Shown piece after piece: positions 34,549 to 43,823 of a stretch of DNA of 64,000 nucleotides. The translations under genes and the position numbers were made by a program. The stretch is from Oscillatoriaceae cyanobacterium M33_DOE_052 (lineage in GTDB: Bacteria > Cyanobacteriota > Cyanobacteriia > Cyanobacteriales > Laspinemataceae). How positions within the stretch are numbered: the stretch's first letter is position 1; every line of letters starts with the position of its first letter. The notes beneath the pieces are model-generated. The model saw nothing but the letters and a program-made list of their open reading frames with translations. It had not been told where the DNA came from and ran no database searches. The DNA lies in the NCBI GenBank assembly GCA_015296065.1, contig DVDU01000235.1:23417-87416 (forward strand). Reading direction: 5' to 3'.

Positions 34549-35349
34549 TTATTTAGGGCGAAAGATATGAGCGTGTTCGGGGTTGTAGAGACCCGATCGC
34601 CTTCCCCCCGGTTCTTCCGCCGCCATTGCGCCCAGAGCGGGACTAATCACATAAAGCGTCGTCCGGCTCAACTTCTCATCATTGGTACAAGTAGCCATTT
34701 TGTCAAGAGGTACAAGCCAAATTTTTTCATCAGGCCAACCCAAACGGTAGCAAATCGCCACCAGCGTATCTGGGGGATAATGCTGTTGTAATTTTGCCTG
34801 CGCTTCTTCCACCTGACGAGCGCTCAAGTACAAACAAAGACTGGCACGGTGCGCCGCCAACCCCTCCAACTCCTCACTATCAGGCACCGCCGAAGCCTTA
34901 CCGCTGACACGGGTAAGGATAATCGTCTGCACCAACTCCGGTACAGTCAGCTCCACTTTCAGTTTCGCCGCTGCCGCCTGAAAAGCACTGATACCGGGAA
35001 CGATTTCATAGGGAATTCCCGCCGCTGCTAGAGCCTGCATTTGCTCATAGATCGCACCGTAGAGGCTGGGGTCCCCAGAGTGCAGCCGCACCACCGATTT
35101 GCCAGCACGCACCCGCGCTATCATCACCGGCAAAATCTCCTCTAAGGTTTTATTCGCCGTGGGGATAAGCTCGACATCCCGGCGACAGACCTGTAAAATC
35201 TGCTTTGGCACCAAAGAATCAGCCCATAAAATCGCGTCTGCTTGTGCCAGCAGCTTTTGCGCTTTAACTGTGAGTAAGTCCGGGTCTCCCGGTCCAGCAC
35301 CGACGATGTAAACTCCCGGAGTCAAGGGAGGCGATTGGGTTTCACTCAT
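34549..35349 (-). CDS. cobM: Precorrin-4 C(11)-methyltransferase
   Basis: A 266-aa tetrapyrrole methylase for the corrin ring of cobalamin or pseudocobalamin. Signatures: [20 protein letters not shown] at the N-terminus, [35 protein letters not shown] and [13 protein letters not shown]. CobM/CbiF specificity is suggested by [10 protein letters not shown] and the [15 protein letters not shown] region. It overlaps lgt by 8 bases, so it is translated as part of an lgt-cobM operon. The stop is next to the CRISPR-like repeats. Confidence 0.93.
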   Translation of the reverse strand: MSETQSPPLTPGVYIVGAGPGDPDLLTVKAQKLLAQADAILWADSLVPKQILQVCRRDVELIPTANKTLEEILPVMIARVRAGKSVVRLHSGDPSLYGAIYEQMQALAAAGIPYEIVPGISAFQAAAAKLKVELTVPELVQTIILTRVSGKASAVPDSEELEGLAAHRASLCLYLSARQVEEAQAKLQQHYPPDTLVAICYRLGWPDEKIWLVPLDKMATCTNDEKLSRTTLYVISPALGAMAAEEPGGRRSGLYNPEHAHIFRPK

Positions 35350-36229
35350 TATTCGGCAACTCCGGCGGGTTTAAGGATGGTTCTGGTGCAGCGGGGACGG
35401 TATCTGGGAGCCCGCGATTTAATAAATACAGCCAAGCCAAACCGGCTAATCCCAGCAAAATGCCTGTGAGGCTGACCATCTGGGCGATGCGCAACGGTCC
35501 GAGCATGAGGCTATCGGTCCGCAATCCCTCAATCCAGAGGCGTCCCGTGCTGTAGGCGGCGAAGTAAGTTAAAAAGATAGTGCCCAGTTTCAATTGCAGT
35601 TTCCCCTGAATGCCCTGGAAGAATAGCACGAGCAACAGAGCGAATACCATTAAATTCCAGAGGGATTCATAGAGGAAGGTAGGATGGAAGTATTCAAATT
35701 TGAGGTAGTCCCAGGGGCGCTGGGTGGGGGGGATGTACAGTTTCCAGGGGAGGTCTGTGGGTCTGCCGAAGGCTTCAGAGTTGAAGAAGTTGCCCCACCG
35801 ACCAATTGCCTGACCGAGGATGAGGGAGGGGGCGATTAAATCCGCGAGCTGCCAAAAGGAGATTTTTTGGAGACGGGCGAAAATCCAGGCGGCTACTGCT
35901 CCGCCAATAATTGCCCCGTGAATGGCAATTCCTCCTTTCCAGATGGCGATGATATCCCCAGGGTTTTGGGCGTACTGGGGCCATTCAAAGATCACATAGT
36001 AGATTCGGGCGCAAGGAATCGCCCCTACTACCAGCCAGATGGCTAAGTCCCCGATGATTTCCGGGTTTAACCGCCGCTGTTTGGCTAGGTATTGCGATAG
36101 CATCACCCCGGTGAGTACGGCTGTGGCAATGAGCAAGCCGTACCAGCGCAGGGTCAGCGGCCCGAACTTGACGATAATCGGGCCGGGAGAGGCAAATTGA
36201 AAAGCGAGATAGTCTGTGAATGCGTTCAT
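35342..36229 (-). CDS. lgt: Prolipoprotein diacylglyceryl transferase
   Basis: A 295-aa inner-membrane enzyme with about seven transmembrane helices that transfers diacylglycerol from phosphatidylglycerol to the lipobox Cys of prolipoproteins. Signatures: [59 protein letters not shown] (essential His) and [20 protein letters not shown]. Overlaps cobM at its 3' end by 8 bases. Confidence 0.96.
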   Translation of the reverse strand: MNAFTDYLAFQFASPGPIIVKFGPLTLRWYGLLIATAVLTGVMLSQYLAKQRRLNPEIIGDLAIWLVVGAIPCARIYYVIFEWPQYAQNPGDIIAIWKGGIAIHGAIIGGAVAAWIFARLQKISFWQLADLIAPSLILGQAIGRWGNFFNSEAFGRPTDLPWKLYIPPTQRPWDYLKFEYFHPTFLYESLWNLMVFALLLVLFFQGIQGKLQLKLGTIFLTYFAAYSTGRLWIEGLRTDSLMLGPLRIAQMVSLTGILLGLAGLAWLYLLNRGLPDTVPAAPEPSLNPPELPNNE

Positions 36230-36239
36230 AAGTTTTGAT

Positions 36240-36420
36240 TTTACTCTTGTCCCTTGTCATTTGTCACTTATCCCTTGTGCCTGGTCATTTGTGGGATAGG
36301 ATAGAAACCGGAGAAACCGGGTTTCTGGCAAGATTTATCGCGAGTAACCGAGATGTGGTTAAGAAACCCGGTTTCTGAACCCCCAATGACCAATGACAAA
36401 GGACAAAGGACTAATCACCA
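36240..36420. repeat. Divergent leader with heptamer arrays and AGAAACC inverted repeat
   Basis: Heptamers at about 36245-36295 (GTCATTT/GTCACTT) and 36386-36418 (ACCAATG/ACAAAGG) flank a perfect inverted repeat: AGAAACCGGGTTTCT at 36312-36326 and its complement at 36362-36376. This is the whole space between the divergent lgt and radical SAM genes, so any promoters lie within repeats. Confidence 0.75.
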
Positions 36421-37806
36421 ATGAGTAAAACTTCTATCCGTCCGGCGCGCATCAGCAAAGTTCTGCCAGAGTCGATCGCTTCTGAAATCGGTTTTGAACC
36501 GGGAGACGCGATTGTGGCCATCAATGGCCAAAAACCCCGTGACCTCATCGATTATCAATTTCTTTGCACTGATGAAGTCTTAGAACTGGAAGTTTTAGAC
36601 AGTCATGGAGAAACTCACCATATAGAAATAGAAAAAGATGATGACGAAGATTTAGGACTAGAATTTGACACAGCAATTTTTGATGGTTTAATTCAGTGTA
36701 ATAACCGCTGTCATTTCTGTTTTATTGACCAAAAACCACCGGGAATGCGCGATACTCTGTATCTGAAAGATGATGATTACCGGTTGAGTTTTCTTTATGG
36801 CTCTTATCTGACCTTGACCAACCTTTCGGCGCGAGAATGGAAACGGATTGAGGAAATGCGCTTATCTCCTTTATATGTTTCGGTTCATGCTACGGAGCCA
36901 GAGGTGAGGGAGCGTTTGTTAAAAAATCCCAGGGCTGGAGAAATTTTAAATCAGTTGCGTTGGTTTCAGAAAAGACGGCTACAAATTCATGTTCAAGTGG
37001 TGGTTTGTCCGGGGATTAATGATGGAGAACACCTAGAGAGAACGCTTTTAGATTTAGCGAAATTTGGCAGCGGCGAAGTTCCGGCAGTGGCATCGGTGGC
37101 GGTGGTGCCGGTGGGTTTGACCAAGTTTCGTCCGACGGAAGATGAGTTAATCCCGGTGACGCCAGAAAAAGCGCGGGAAGTTATTGCCCAAGTGCAATCT
37201 TTGCAAGCGAAATTTCAGAAAAAAATTGGTTCTACTTTTGCTTGGTTGGCTGATGAATGGTTTTTGATTGCGAGTCGGGACGGAGATGAGCCGGTGAGCC
37301 AGGGGGGTAGCTCCTACGATTTGCCACCTGCCCAAGCCTATGAGGAATATCCCCAGATTGATAATGGGGTGGGTTCGATTCGTCTCTTTTTAAGTGAATT
37401 TGAACAGGCGGCTAGCGTTATGTTGCCAGAGGCTGTATCGCCATCACGCCGGTTGACGTGGGTGGTGGGTAATGCGGTGGAAGTTGCTTTCGGGCCGATC
37501 GTGCAGCGTCTGAATCAAGTTTCGGGATTGACTGTGGAAATGGTGGCGCTCCATAGCGACTTTTGGGGGCAAAAGATTAGTGTGACTGGGGTCTTGACGG
37601 GTCAAGATTTGCTGGCGGGGTTGCGGGGAAAGGCGTTAGGGGATGGGATTTTGCTGCCTCGGGTGATGCTCAAACATGGTGAAACTCGGTTTCTCGATGA
37701 TGTGACGGTGGAGGACTTGGAGCGGGAGTTGGCAACGCCGGTGTCGATCGTGGCGGGGGTGGAGGAGTTGCTGGAATCTTGTATTGGTAACTTGTCACTT
37801 GTCTAA
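36421..37806 (+). CDS. PDZ/radical SAM/DUF512 cyanobacterial Fe-S oxidoreductase
   Basis: A 461-aa protein. Residues 1-75 are PDZ-like (SIRPARISKVLPESIASEIG, PGDAIVAINGQKPRDL). A radical SAM cluster motif CNNRCHFC follows near 97-105 with IDQKPPGMRDTLYLKDDDYR, and the C-terminal half is DUF512 (SVHATEPEVRERLLKNPRAG, PVGLTKFRPTEDELIPVTPE). This is the family I know as the cyanobacterial-specific Fe-S oxidoreductase TIGR03279; the reaction is unknown. The C-terminal residues (IGNLSLV) run into a heptamer array. Confidence 0.9.
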   Translation: MSKTSIRPARISKVLPESIASEIGFEPGDAIVAINGQKPRDLIDYQFLCTDEVLELEVLDSHGETHHIEIEKDDDEDLGLEFDTAIFDGLIQCNNRCHFCFIDQKPPGMRDTLYLKDDDYRLSFLYGSYLTLTNLSAREWKRIEEMRLSPLYVSVHATEPEVRERLLKNPRAGEILNQLRWFQKRRLQIHVQVVVCPGINDGEHLERTLLDLAKFGSGEVPAVASVAVVPVGLTKFRPTEDELIPVTPEKAREVIAQVQSLQAKFQKKIGSTFAWLADEWFLIASRDGDEPVSQGGSSYDLPPAQAYEEYPQIDNGVGSIRLFLSEFEQAASVMLPEAVSPSRRLTWVVGNAVEVAFGPIVQRLNQVSGLTVEMVALHSDFWGQKISVTGVLTGQDLLAGLRGKALGDGILLPRVMLKHGETRFLDDVTVEDLERELATPVSIVAGVEELLESCIGNLSLV

Positions 37807-37838
37807 TGACAAAGGACAAATGACAAAGGACAAATGAC
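37807..37838 (+). repeat. Heptamer array after the radical SAM gene
   Basis: TGACAAAGGACAAA-type repeats immediately after the stop codon at 37806, ending just before the hairpin at 37841. Confidence 0.65.
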
Positions 37839-37840
37839 GA

Positions 37841-37882
37841 CCCAGTGTAAACCCATTTTGCGAGAAATGGGTTTACACTGGG
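37841..37882. promoter_or_regulatory. Perfect 18-bp inverted repeat upstream of padR
   Basis: Arms 37841-37858 (CCCAGTGTAAACCCATTT) and 37865-37882 are exact complements with a 6-base loop. It is 24 bases before the padR ATG (37906). PadR regulators commonly autoregulate at such dyads, but it could equally be the terminator of the upstream gene (TTTAGT follows). Confidence 0.6.
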
Positions 37883-37905
37883 TTTAGTCTATCAGTTTGA
37901 TATAT

Positions 37906-38448
37906 ATGCTGGAACTATCAGCTTTGGGTCTGCTCCAGCGATCGCCCCTGCATGGCTACCGCCTGAAGCAGCAGCTAGAGCTATTTATGAGCAACTGCAT
38001 CAGCGTCAACTATGGGGCGATTTACCCCCTGCTGAAGCGCCTACAAGAGCAGGACCTCATTGCCACCTTGGCAGAGGAGTCTGGGAATGGCGGACCGAGC
38101 CGCAAAATTTACACCGTCACCCCCAAAGGGAGGGAGCGGTGGCGCCAAAAAATGCTTGACCATCCCCATGAAAGCTGGGTCAACAGTCGCTCGCGATTTG
38201 GCATCAAGTTTTTTTTCTTTAGCGACATCGAGCCGGAACTGAGAGTAAAGCTCTTAGAACAGCGGTTGATAGTCTGTAAAGGACGCCAAGAAAGTGTGGC
38301 GGCTCAGCTACTACCAGAAGACCCATATCAAAAAGAGGCATGGTTAAAGCACTTGGCAATCCTAACGGATGAAATTGAGTGGTTAGAGGCGCAATTGTCT
38401 AATTTGTCATTTGTCCCTAGTCATTTGTCACAATTCCTAGGTTCGTAG
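37906..38448 (+). CDS. PadR-family transcriptional regulator
   Basis: A protein of about 180 aa. The N-terminal winged helix shows the PadR signature: LELSALGLLQRSPLHGYRLK, VNYGAIYPLLKRLQEQDLIA, YTVTPKGRERW. The C-terminal half is the helical Vir_act_alpha-type dimerisation region. The start is ATG 37906; a TTG nine bases upstream is less likely. The last residues (LSFVPSHLSQFLGS) are encoded by heptamer repeats, and the stop codon lies inside a GGTTCGTAG stem-loop element. It precedes an efflux adaptor and pump, which it may regulate. Confidence 0.87.
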   Translation: MLELSALGLLQRSPLHGYRLKQQLELFMSNCISVNYGAIYPLLKRLQEQDLIATLAEESGNGGPSRKIYTVTPKGRERWRQKMLDHPHESWVNSRSRFGIKFFFFSDIEPELRVKLLEQRLIVCKGRQESVAAQLLPEDPYQKEAWLKHLAILTDEIEWLEAQLSNLSFVPSHLSQFLGS

Positions 38449-38495
38449 TGGGGCTTTAGCCCAAACTCCTGTGGGCTAAAGCCCCACTACAAACC
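38440..38495. repeat. Stem-loop repeat between padR and the RND adaptor gene
   Basis: GGTTCGTAGTGGGGCTTTAG and the complementary GGGCTAAAGCCCCACTAC with an 8-base loop (ACTCCTGT) form a long hairpin. It supplies the padR stop codon TAG at 38446. Confidence 0.82.
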
Positions 38496-38551
38496 CTTTC
38501 AGACCAATGACCAATGACTATTTGAGTTAGAAATATTTTTGGTAAAACCCA

Positions 38552-40363
38552 ATGGATAAACCCAAATCCTCTTATTTCTTGGAGGAGGAGAAACCAGATT
38601 TATCTTCTCCAGATGAAACAGTAGAGCCGATAGAAGAATCCCCCTTAGAAATGCCGGAGGTAGAAAAACCAAACAGGCAAGGAACACTGAGGCTCCAAAG
38701 TTTTGGTAAGTACAAAAGTGCGGTGGGGGCGCTGGTGGGCGCTCTGGCTCTGGCGGGGTTGGCGGTTTGGGGTTGGCAGTTGTGGTTTAAGCCGACAGAA
38801 GAAGCCAGTGCTAAAGGCGCCGGGGCCGGAAAGGTGCGAGCTTTGCCTGTGCAATTGACAACGGTGCAGGTGTCGGCGTTGGCGGAATCTTCTGAGTTTG
38901 TGGGCTATTTGGAGGCACCGAAGTCCACAGAAATCCGGCCAGAAATGGAGGGGAGGTTGACGGCAATTTATGTGCAACCGGGCGATCGCGTCCGCCAAGG
39001 ACAAACGATCGCTCGCATTGACCCGGAAGATGTGCGGGCGCAACTAAGTGGGGCACAAGCGGCATTAGCGGCGTCGGTGGCGCGACTCAACCAACTGGAA
39101 ACAGGCACTCGCAGCGAAGAAATTGAGCGGGCCCGTTCTCGTCTAGAACAATCTCAAGCCCGCCTTGCGGAATTGCTTGCTGGTAGCCAAGCCGAAGAAA
39201 TCAAGATTGCCCGCAGCCGTCTAGAGCGCGCCCAACTTAGTCTGGATGTGTTGCGATCGGGCAGTCGCCAGCAGCTTGTCGCCCAAGCCGAAGCCCGCGT
39301 TACCCAAGCCCAAGCCCGCCTGGACTTGGTAGAAGAGCGGCTGCGGCGCAATCGGATGTTAGCAGAGGAGGGGGCGATTTCTCGAGATAGACTCGACGAA
39401 GTGGAAACCGAAGCTCGCACCACCCGCGCCAACCTAGAAGAAGCTAACGAGAGCTTGGCGCAGTTGGAAAAAAGCTCTCGCGAAGAAATTCGCACGGCTG
39501 AAGCTGAGGTAGAAGAAGCACGCCTTGCCCTCACCCTGGTAGAGCGTGGTCCGCGTCCTGAAGAAATCGCCCGGGCGGAAGCGGAAGTGGAAGAACGCCG
39601 TCAGGAATTGCGCCAAATGGAAAACGGCACTCGCCCGGAGGAAATCGATCGGGCGCGTGCGGAAGTCGCCGAAGCCAGAGCCCGAGTCCAAGCCACAGAA
39701 GTACAACTCAACCAGATGGAAGTCCTCGCCCCTTTCTCTGGCACGATCGGCGATGTGCCCTCTAAATTGGGGGATTTTGTCACCAAAGGACAAACCATCA
39801 CCACTCTCACGGAAAACGATTATTTGGAAATGCGCCTCTGGATTCCTACAGAGCGCGTGCCTCAATTGCGATTAGGATTGCCAGTGGAAATTCGAGACAG
39901 TGGCGGCAAGGCTTTAAGTGAGGGAAAAGTCACATTTATCTCTCCCAGTGCTAGCACTGAATCCCAAAACGTTCTCGCCAAGGCCACTTTTGAAAATCAG
40001 CGCTCCGAGTTAATTAATGGGATGTTTGTGCGGGCTAAAGTGATTTGGCGTCAGCGATCGAGCATCATGGTGCCCGCCACAGCGATTATCTATGAAGGAG
40101 AGCAGCGGTTTATTTATCTGGCGCAACCAGCAACTGGTGAAAATGCCACAGAAACACCGGGTTTACAGGCCAAAAAACAACCAGTGAAACTGGGAGTAGT
40201 CGAAGGCGATCGAGTGGAAATTATCGACGGTCTCACCACCGGCGACAAAATCGTAATCTCTGGTCTGCAAAAAATCCGGCCAAACGCTCCCCTCTCACCT
40301 GTGGAGAAAGAGCCGCCAAATAGTAAAGAATCTGCCCCACCCAGTCAAACCGACAAAACTTAA
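38552..40363 (+). CDS. RND efflux periplasmic adaptor (HlyD/MFP family)
   Basis: A 603-aa membrane fusion protein. A long acidic cytoplasmic N-terminus (about 60 residues) precedes one transmembrane helix (GALVGALALAGLAVWGWQLW). The biotinyl-lipoyl half-motif LTAIYVQPGDRVRQGQTIAR comes next, then an unusually long coiled coil (about 165-380) made of repeated GTRPEEIxRARAEVE-type units, and the second half motif APFSGTIGDVPSKLGDFV. Beta-barrel and membrane-proximal domains close the protein (VPATAIIYEGEQRFIYLAQP). It links the RND pump to an outer-membrane channel. The pump gene follows after a repeat-filled gap. Confidence 0.92.
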   Translation: MDKPKSSYFLEEEKPDLSSPDETVEPIEESPLEMPEVEKPNRQGTLRLQSFGKYKSAVGALVGALALAGLAVWGWQLWFKPTEEASAKGAGAGKVRALPVQLTTVQVSALAESSEFVGYLEAPKSTEIRPEMEGRLTAIYVQPGDRVRQGQTIARIDPEDVRAQLSGAQAALAASVARLNQLETGTRSEEIERARSRLEQSQARLAELLAGSQAEEIKIARSRLERAQLSLDVLRSGSRQQLVAQAEARVTQAQARLDLVEERLRRNRMLAEEGAISRDRLDEVETEARTTRANLEEANESLAQLEKSSREEIRTAEAEVEEARLALTLVERGPRPEEIARAEAEVEERRQELRQMENGTRPEEIDRARAEVAEARARVQATEVQLNQMEVLAPFSGTIGDVPSKLGDFVTKGQTITTLTENDYLEMRLWIPTERVPQLRLGLPVEIRDSGGKALSEGKVTFISPSASTESQNVLAKATFENQRSELINGMFVRAKVIWRQRSSIMVPATAIIYEGEQRFIYLAQPATGENATETPGLQAKKQPVKLGVVEGDRVEIIDGLTTGDKIVISGLQKIRPNAPLSPVEKEPPNSKESAPPSQTDKT

Positions 40364-40373
40364 ACTTGGTCAT

Positions 40374-40605
40374 TGGTCATTGGTCATGGGTCATTAGTCA
40401 GAAAGGGTTTGTCGTTGGGCTTTAGCCCAAACTCCTGTGGGCTGAAGCCCAACTACAAACCTAGGACAAGTCCTGTAGGGTGGGCAATGCCCAATACTAG
40501 CTTTGTTACCAGCATCGTCCTGTATTTTGGGCATTGCCCACCCTGCTTTCACCGAAGAAAAGATGGGCTAAAGCCCAACTACGAACCTAAACAAACAACC
40601 CTCAC
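40374..40605. repeat. Nested palindromic repeats between adaptor and pump genes
   Basis: A heptamer run lies at 40368-40400. A GGTTTGTCGTTGGGCTTTAG hairpin lies at 40406-40461. A second family (GTAGGGTGGGCAATGCCC ... GGGCATTGCCCACCCTGC) occupies about 40474-40545. A half copy of the first family (GGGCTAAAGCCCAACTACG) is at 40565-40584. Between them they fill the 250-base gap, so adaptor and pump are probably one transcript with strong internal structure. Confidence 0.8.
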
Positions 40606-40613
40606 CCAAACTC

Positions 40614-43600
40614 ATGTTCGCTCAATTTTTTATCAGACGACCGGTATTTGCCTCCGTCTGCTCCTTGATGATTATTCTGATAGGAATGGTGGGATATACC
40701 CGCCTACCGGTGCAAGAATACCCCAGTATCGACCCACCGGTGGTCAGTGTCAATACCTCTTATCCTGGTGCTAACCCCCAGGTGGTAGAAACAGAAGTCA
40801 CCGAAATTTTAGAAGCCGAAATCAACGGGATTGAGGGCATTAAAACCCTCACCTCTGATAGTCGCGAAGGTGGGAGCAACATCAGCGTCGAATTTCAGTT
40901 AAATCGGGATATCGATGCGGCGGCCCAAGATGTGCGCGATCGAGTCGCCCGCGCCATTCGCCGCCTTCCCGAAGACGCCGAATCACCCATAGTCAGCAAA
41001 CAGGAGGGGGATGTTTCCCCCATTATTTGGTTTTCCCTCTACAGCGATAAACTCTCCACCCTAGAGCTAACCGACTACGTAGATCGCTACATCATCGACG
41101 CTCTAGAAACCGTCCCCGGGGTGAGCAGCGTCAACATCCGAGGGCAACGCCGCTATGCTGTGCGCATCTGGTTAGATCCCGTGCGCCTCGCCGCTCGGAA
41201 CATCACCGTTTTAGACATAGAACAAGCTCTGAGGCGGGAAAATGTGGAAATTCCCAGCGGTTTAATTGAGGGTGAAACCTCCCAATATTCCGTGCGCACC
41301 CTCGGACGCCTGCAAAGCCCCGCCGAATACGAAGCCCTGATTATTAAACGCAACTCTGACGGCTCGCAAGTCACCCTTAAAGATGTGGGGCGAGCGGAAG
41401 TGGGGGCGGAAGATGAACGCTCTTTCGTCCGTTTCAATGGCCAACCCGCCCTAGGATTGGGATTGGTGAAAATCTCCAAAGCCAACACTGTAGAAGTGGC
41501 TCGCGGCGCGAAAGCCAAAATGGAAGAACTCGCCCGCAGTTTTCCCGAAGGTGTCAGCTACCGCGTCTCGTTCGATCGCTCAGAATTCGTAGAATTAGCC
41601 ATTGAAGAGGTATGGGGTTCCCTCTACCTGTCGATTTTCCTAGTAATTTTGATTATTTTCTTTTTCCTGCGAGACTGGCGCGCCACCCTCATTCCCTCCG
41701 TCACCATCCCCATTTCCCTGATCGGCGCCTTTGCCATCATGTTCATGCTGGGGTATTCAATTAATACCCTGACTTTATTTTCTCTGACCTTAGCCACTGG
41801 CTTGGTGGTAGATGACACCATTGTGGTACTGGAAAACGTCGTCCGCTACATTGAAGAAAAAAATATGCGGCCCTACCAGGCAGCAATGTCCGCGATATCG
41901 GAAGTAGTAGTGGCAGTCATCGCCACCACAGTGGTGCTAATTGCTGTATTTGTCCCGGTGGGTTTCTCCGGCGGCAATACGGGGCGCTTATTTACCGAAT
42001 TTGCTATCACCCTCGCTGGGAGTGTGGTGATTTCTACTTTTGTGGCTTTGACCCTAGCTCCGACCCTCTGCGCTCGCATCCTGCGTCAAAATGCCCAAAT
42101 GACTGGGTGGCCTTTTAACTGGATTGAGTGGTTTTTAGGGAAAATTGAGCAAATTTATTCCGACTCAGTGCGCCTGTTGATGGGATTTAAATACATCGTC
42201 ATTGGCACTTTTTTCTTCTCCCTAGTTGCCACTTATTTTCTCTTTATTAACATTCCCAAAGAATTAGTGCCCACAGACGATCGGGGCTCTATTTTTACCC
42301 TCGTGCGCGCTCCAGAAGGTGTCACCATCAACTACACCGATAAAGTTATGCGGCAAGTGGAAGAAATTTACAGCCAAGTGCCGGAAGTCAGAAGTTACTT
42401 TAGCGTCGGCGCTTTCGGACGTGGTGCAGGCGGTTCCGTCAATCAAGGCTCTACTTTTGTCCGGCTGAAACCTTGGAGCGAACGCACCAAACCGGAACAA
42501 TCCCAGCAAGCGATCATCGGCAAACTATTCCCGCGTTTTGCCACCATCACTGATGCTTCTGTATTGCCCCTCAATCCCCCCTCTCTTCCTGGCTCTAACT
42601 CCAGCCAACCGGTAGAATTTGTCTTGCAAGGGAGCGATTTAACTGAACTTGCCCAAGTCGCTGAAAATTTTGCGAATCGCGCCCGCGAACTGCCGCAAAT
42701 GGCTAACGTGGATAGCGATTTAAATATTAACAAACCCGATCTGACCATTACGGTCGATCGGGCTCGCGCCGCCAACTTAGGAGTTTCCGTTTCCGATATC
42801 TCCCGCACCTTACAAATCTTCCTGGGCAGCCAAAAAATTACCAACTTCAACCGGGGCAACCGCCGCGCCGAAGTCATAGTCCAAGCCGATAAACCCTTCC
42901 GCGCCAGTCCCCAAAACATCAAAGAAATATACGTCCGTAGCCGCACTGGCGAATTAGTGCCCCTAGCCTCATTCGTCACCGTCACCCCTTCTACTACTCC
43001 TCCCTCTATTAGTCACTACAACCGGTTTCGCGCCGCCAAAATTTCTGCTACCCCGGCTCCGGGATACACTTTGGGAGACGCCATAGAGGCTTTAGAGGCT
43101 TTAGCCAAAGAAGTGCTGCCCTCAGATATGCGCACCGCCTTAGCGGGTCAGGCTTTGGAGTTTAAAGAATCCGGCCAAGCTACATTATTTATCTTTGCCT
43201 TAGCTTTGGCGTTTATCTTCTTAACCCTGGCGGCGCAATTTGAAAGCTATCTCGACCCGGCAATTATCCTTTTGGCCGTACCTTTATCGCTTTTAGGTGC
43301 TTTTGGCGCCTTGTTTATCGCCGGTTTACCCCTGAATGTGTATAGCCAAATTGGCTGCATCATGCTCATCGGTTTGGCTACGAAAAACTCAATTTTGATT
43401 GTGGAATTTGCCAACCAACTGCGTGAGCAGGGTTTACCGGTGAATAAAGCCGCCCTGGAGGCAGGGAAAATCCGCTTCCGCCCCATTATGATGACGGCTT
43501 TTTCTACCATTTTTGGGTTGCTGCCTTTGGCGTTTGCCACCGGTGCTGGTGCTGCGTCTCGAGTGTCGATCGGGATGTCCGTGATGGGGGGAATGTTCGT

Positions 43601-43709
43601 TTCGACTTTTTTGAGTCTCTATGTGGTGCCCGTGTTTTACGTCCTCGCCATCAAAGCCCAATCTCGCTGGCTCCCAGAGCGGGAGGAAGAATTGCCAGAG
43701 GAAATTTGA
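40614..43709 (+). CDS. RND-family inner-membrane efflux pump (HAE1/AcrB type)
   Basis: A 1031-aa proton-driven drug exporter with twelve transmembrane helices and two large periplasmic loops. It begins MFAQFFIRRPVFASVCSLMI with PVQEYPSIDPPVVSV. The proton-relay helix 4 has ATGLVVDDTIVVLENV (paired Asp near 399-400) and helix 10 has IGLATKNSILIVEFANQL (Lys near 923). It works with the adaptor encoded just upstream. Substrates are unknown. A hairpin follows. Confidence 0.95.
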   Translation: MFAQFFIRRPVFASVCSLMIILIGMVGYTRLPVQEYPSIDPPVVSVNTSYPGANPQVVETEVTEILEAEINGIEGIKTLTSDSREGGSNISVEFQLNRDIDAAAQDVRDRVARAIRRLPEDAESPIVSKQEGDVSPIIWFSLYSDKLSTLELTDYVDRYIIDALETVPGVSSVNIRGQRRYAVRIWLDPVRLAARNITVLDIEQALRRENVEIPSGLIEGETSQYSVRTLGRLQSPAEYEALIIKRNSDGSQVTLKDVGRAEVGAEDERSFVRFNGQPALGLGLVKISKANTVEVARGAKAKMEELARSFPEGVSYRVSFDRSEFVELAIEEVWGSLYLSIFLVILIIFFFLRDWRATLIPSVTIPISLIGAFAIMFMLGYSINTLTLFSLTLATGLVVDDTIVVLENVVRYIEEKNMRPYQAAMSAISEVVVAVIATTVVLIAVFVPVGFSGGNTGRLFTEFAITLAGSVVISTFVALTLAPTLCARILRQNAQMTGWPFNWIEWFLGKIEQIYSDSVRLLMGFKYIVIGTFFFSLVATYFLFINIPKELVPTDDRGSIFTLVRAPEGVTINYTDKVMRQVEEIYSQVPEVRSYFSVGAFGRGAGGSVNQGSTFVRLKPWSERTKPEQSQQAIIGKLFPRFATITDASVLPLNPPSLPGSNSSQPVEFVLQGSDLTELAQVAENFANRARELPQMANVDSDLNINKPDLTITVDRARAANLGVSVSDISRTLQIFLGSQKITNFNRGNRRAEVIVQADKPFRASPQNIKEIYVRSRTGELVPLASFVTVTPSTTPPSISHYNRFRAAKISATPAPGYTLGDAIEALEALAKEVLPSDMRTALAGQALEFKESGQATLFIFALALAFIFLTLAAQFESYLDPAIILLAVPLSLLGAFGALFIAGLPLNVYSQIGCIMLIGLATKNSILIVEFANQLREQGLPVNKAALEAGKIRFRPIMMTAFSTIFGLLPLAFATGAGAASRVSIGMSVMGGMFVSTFLSLYVVPVFYVLAIKAQSRWLPEREEELPEEI

Positions 43710-43736
43710 AAACCTTTATTAAGTCTTAATTTTGCC

Positions 43737-43765
43737 AGACCCTCTGTTCTTGACTCAGGGTCTTT
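43737..43765 (+). terminator. Possible terminator after the RND pump gene
   Basis: AGACCCT at 43737-43743 pairs with AGGGTCT at 43757-43763 (13-base loop) followed by TT and AT-rich sequence. A 7-bp stem without a long T run makes this a modest candidate. Confidence 0.4.
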
Positions 43766-43823
43766 ATAATGTTTTCAGTTCCCAACAACTCCAAAACAGT
43801 TAGCCCAATAAGGAAGGTTTTTT

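Noticed and set aside
42443..42985. 180-codon minus-strand frame inside the RND pump gene
   Set aside because: It is the antisense shadow of a well-conserved coding region; composition is Ser/Arg-rich with no domain.
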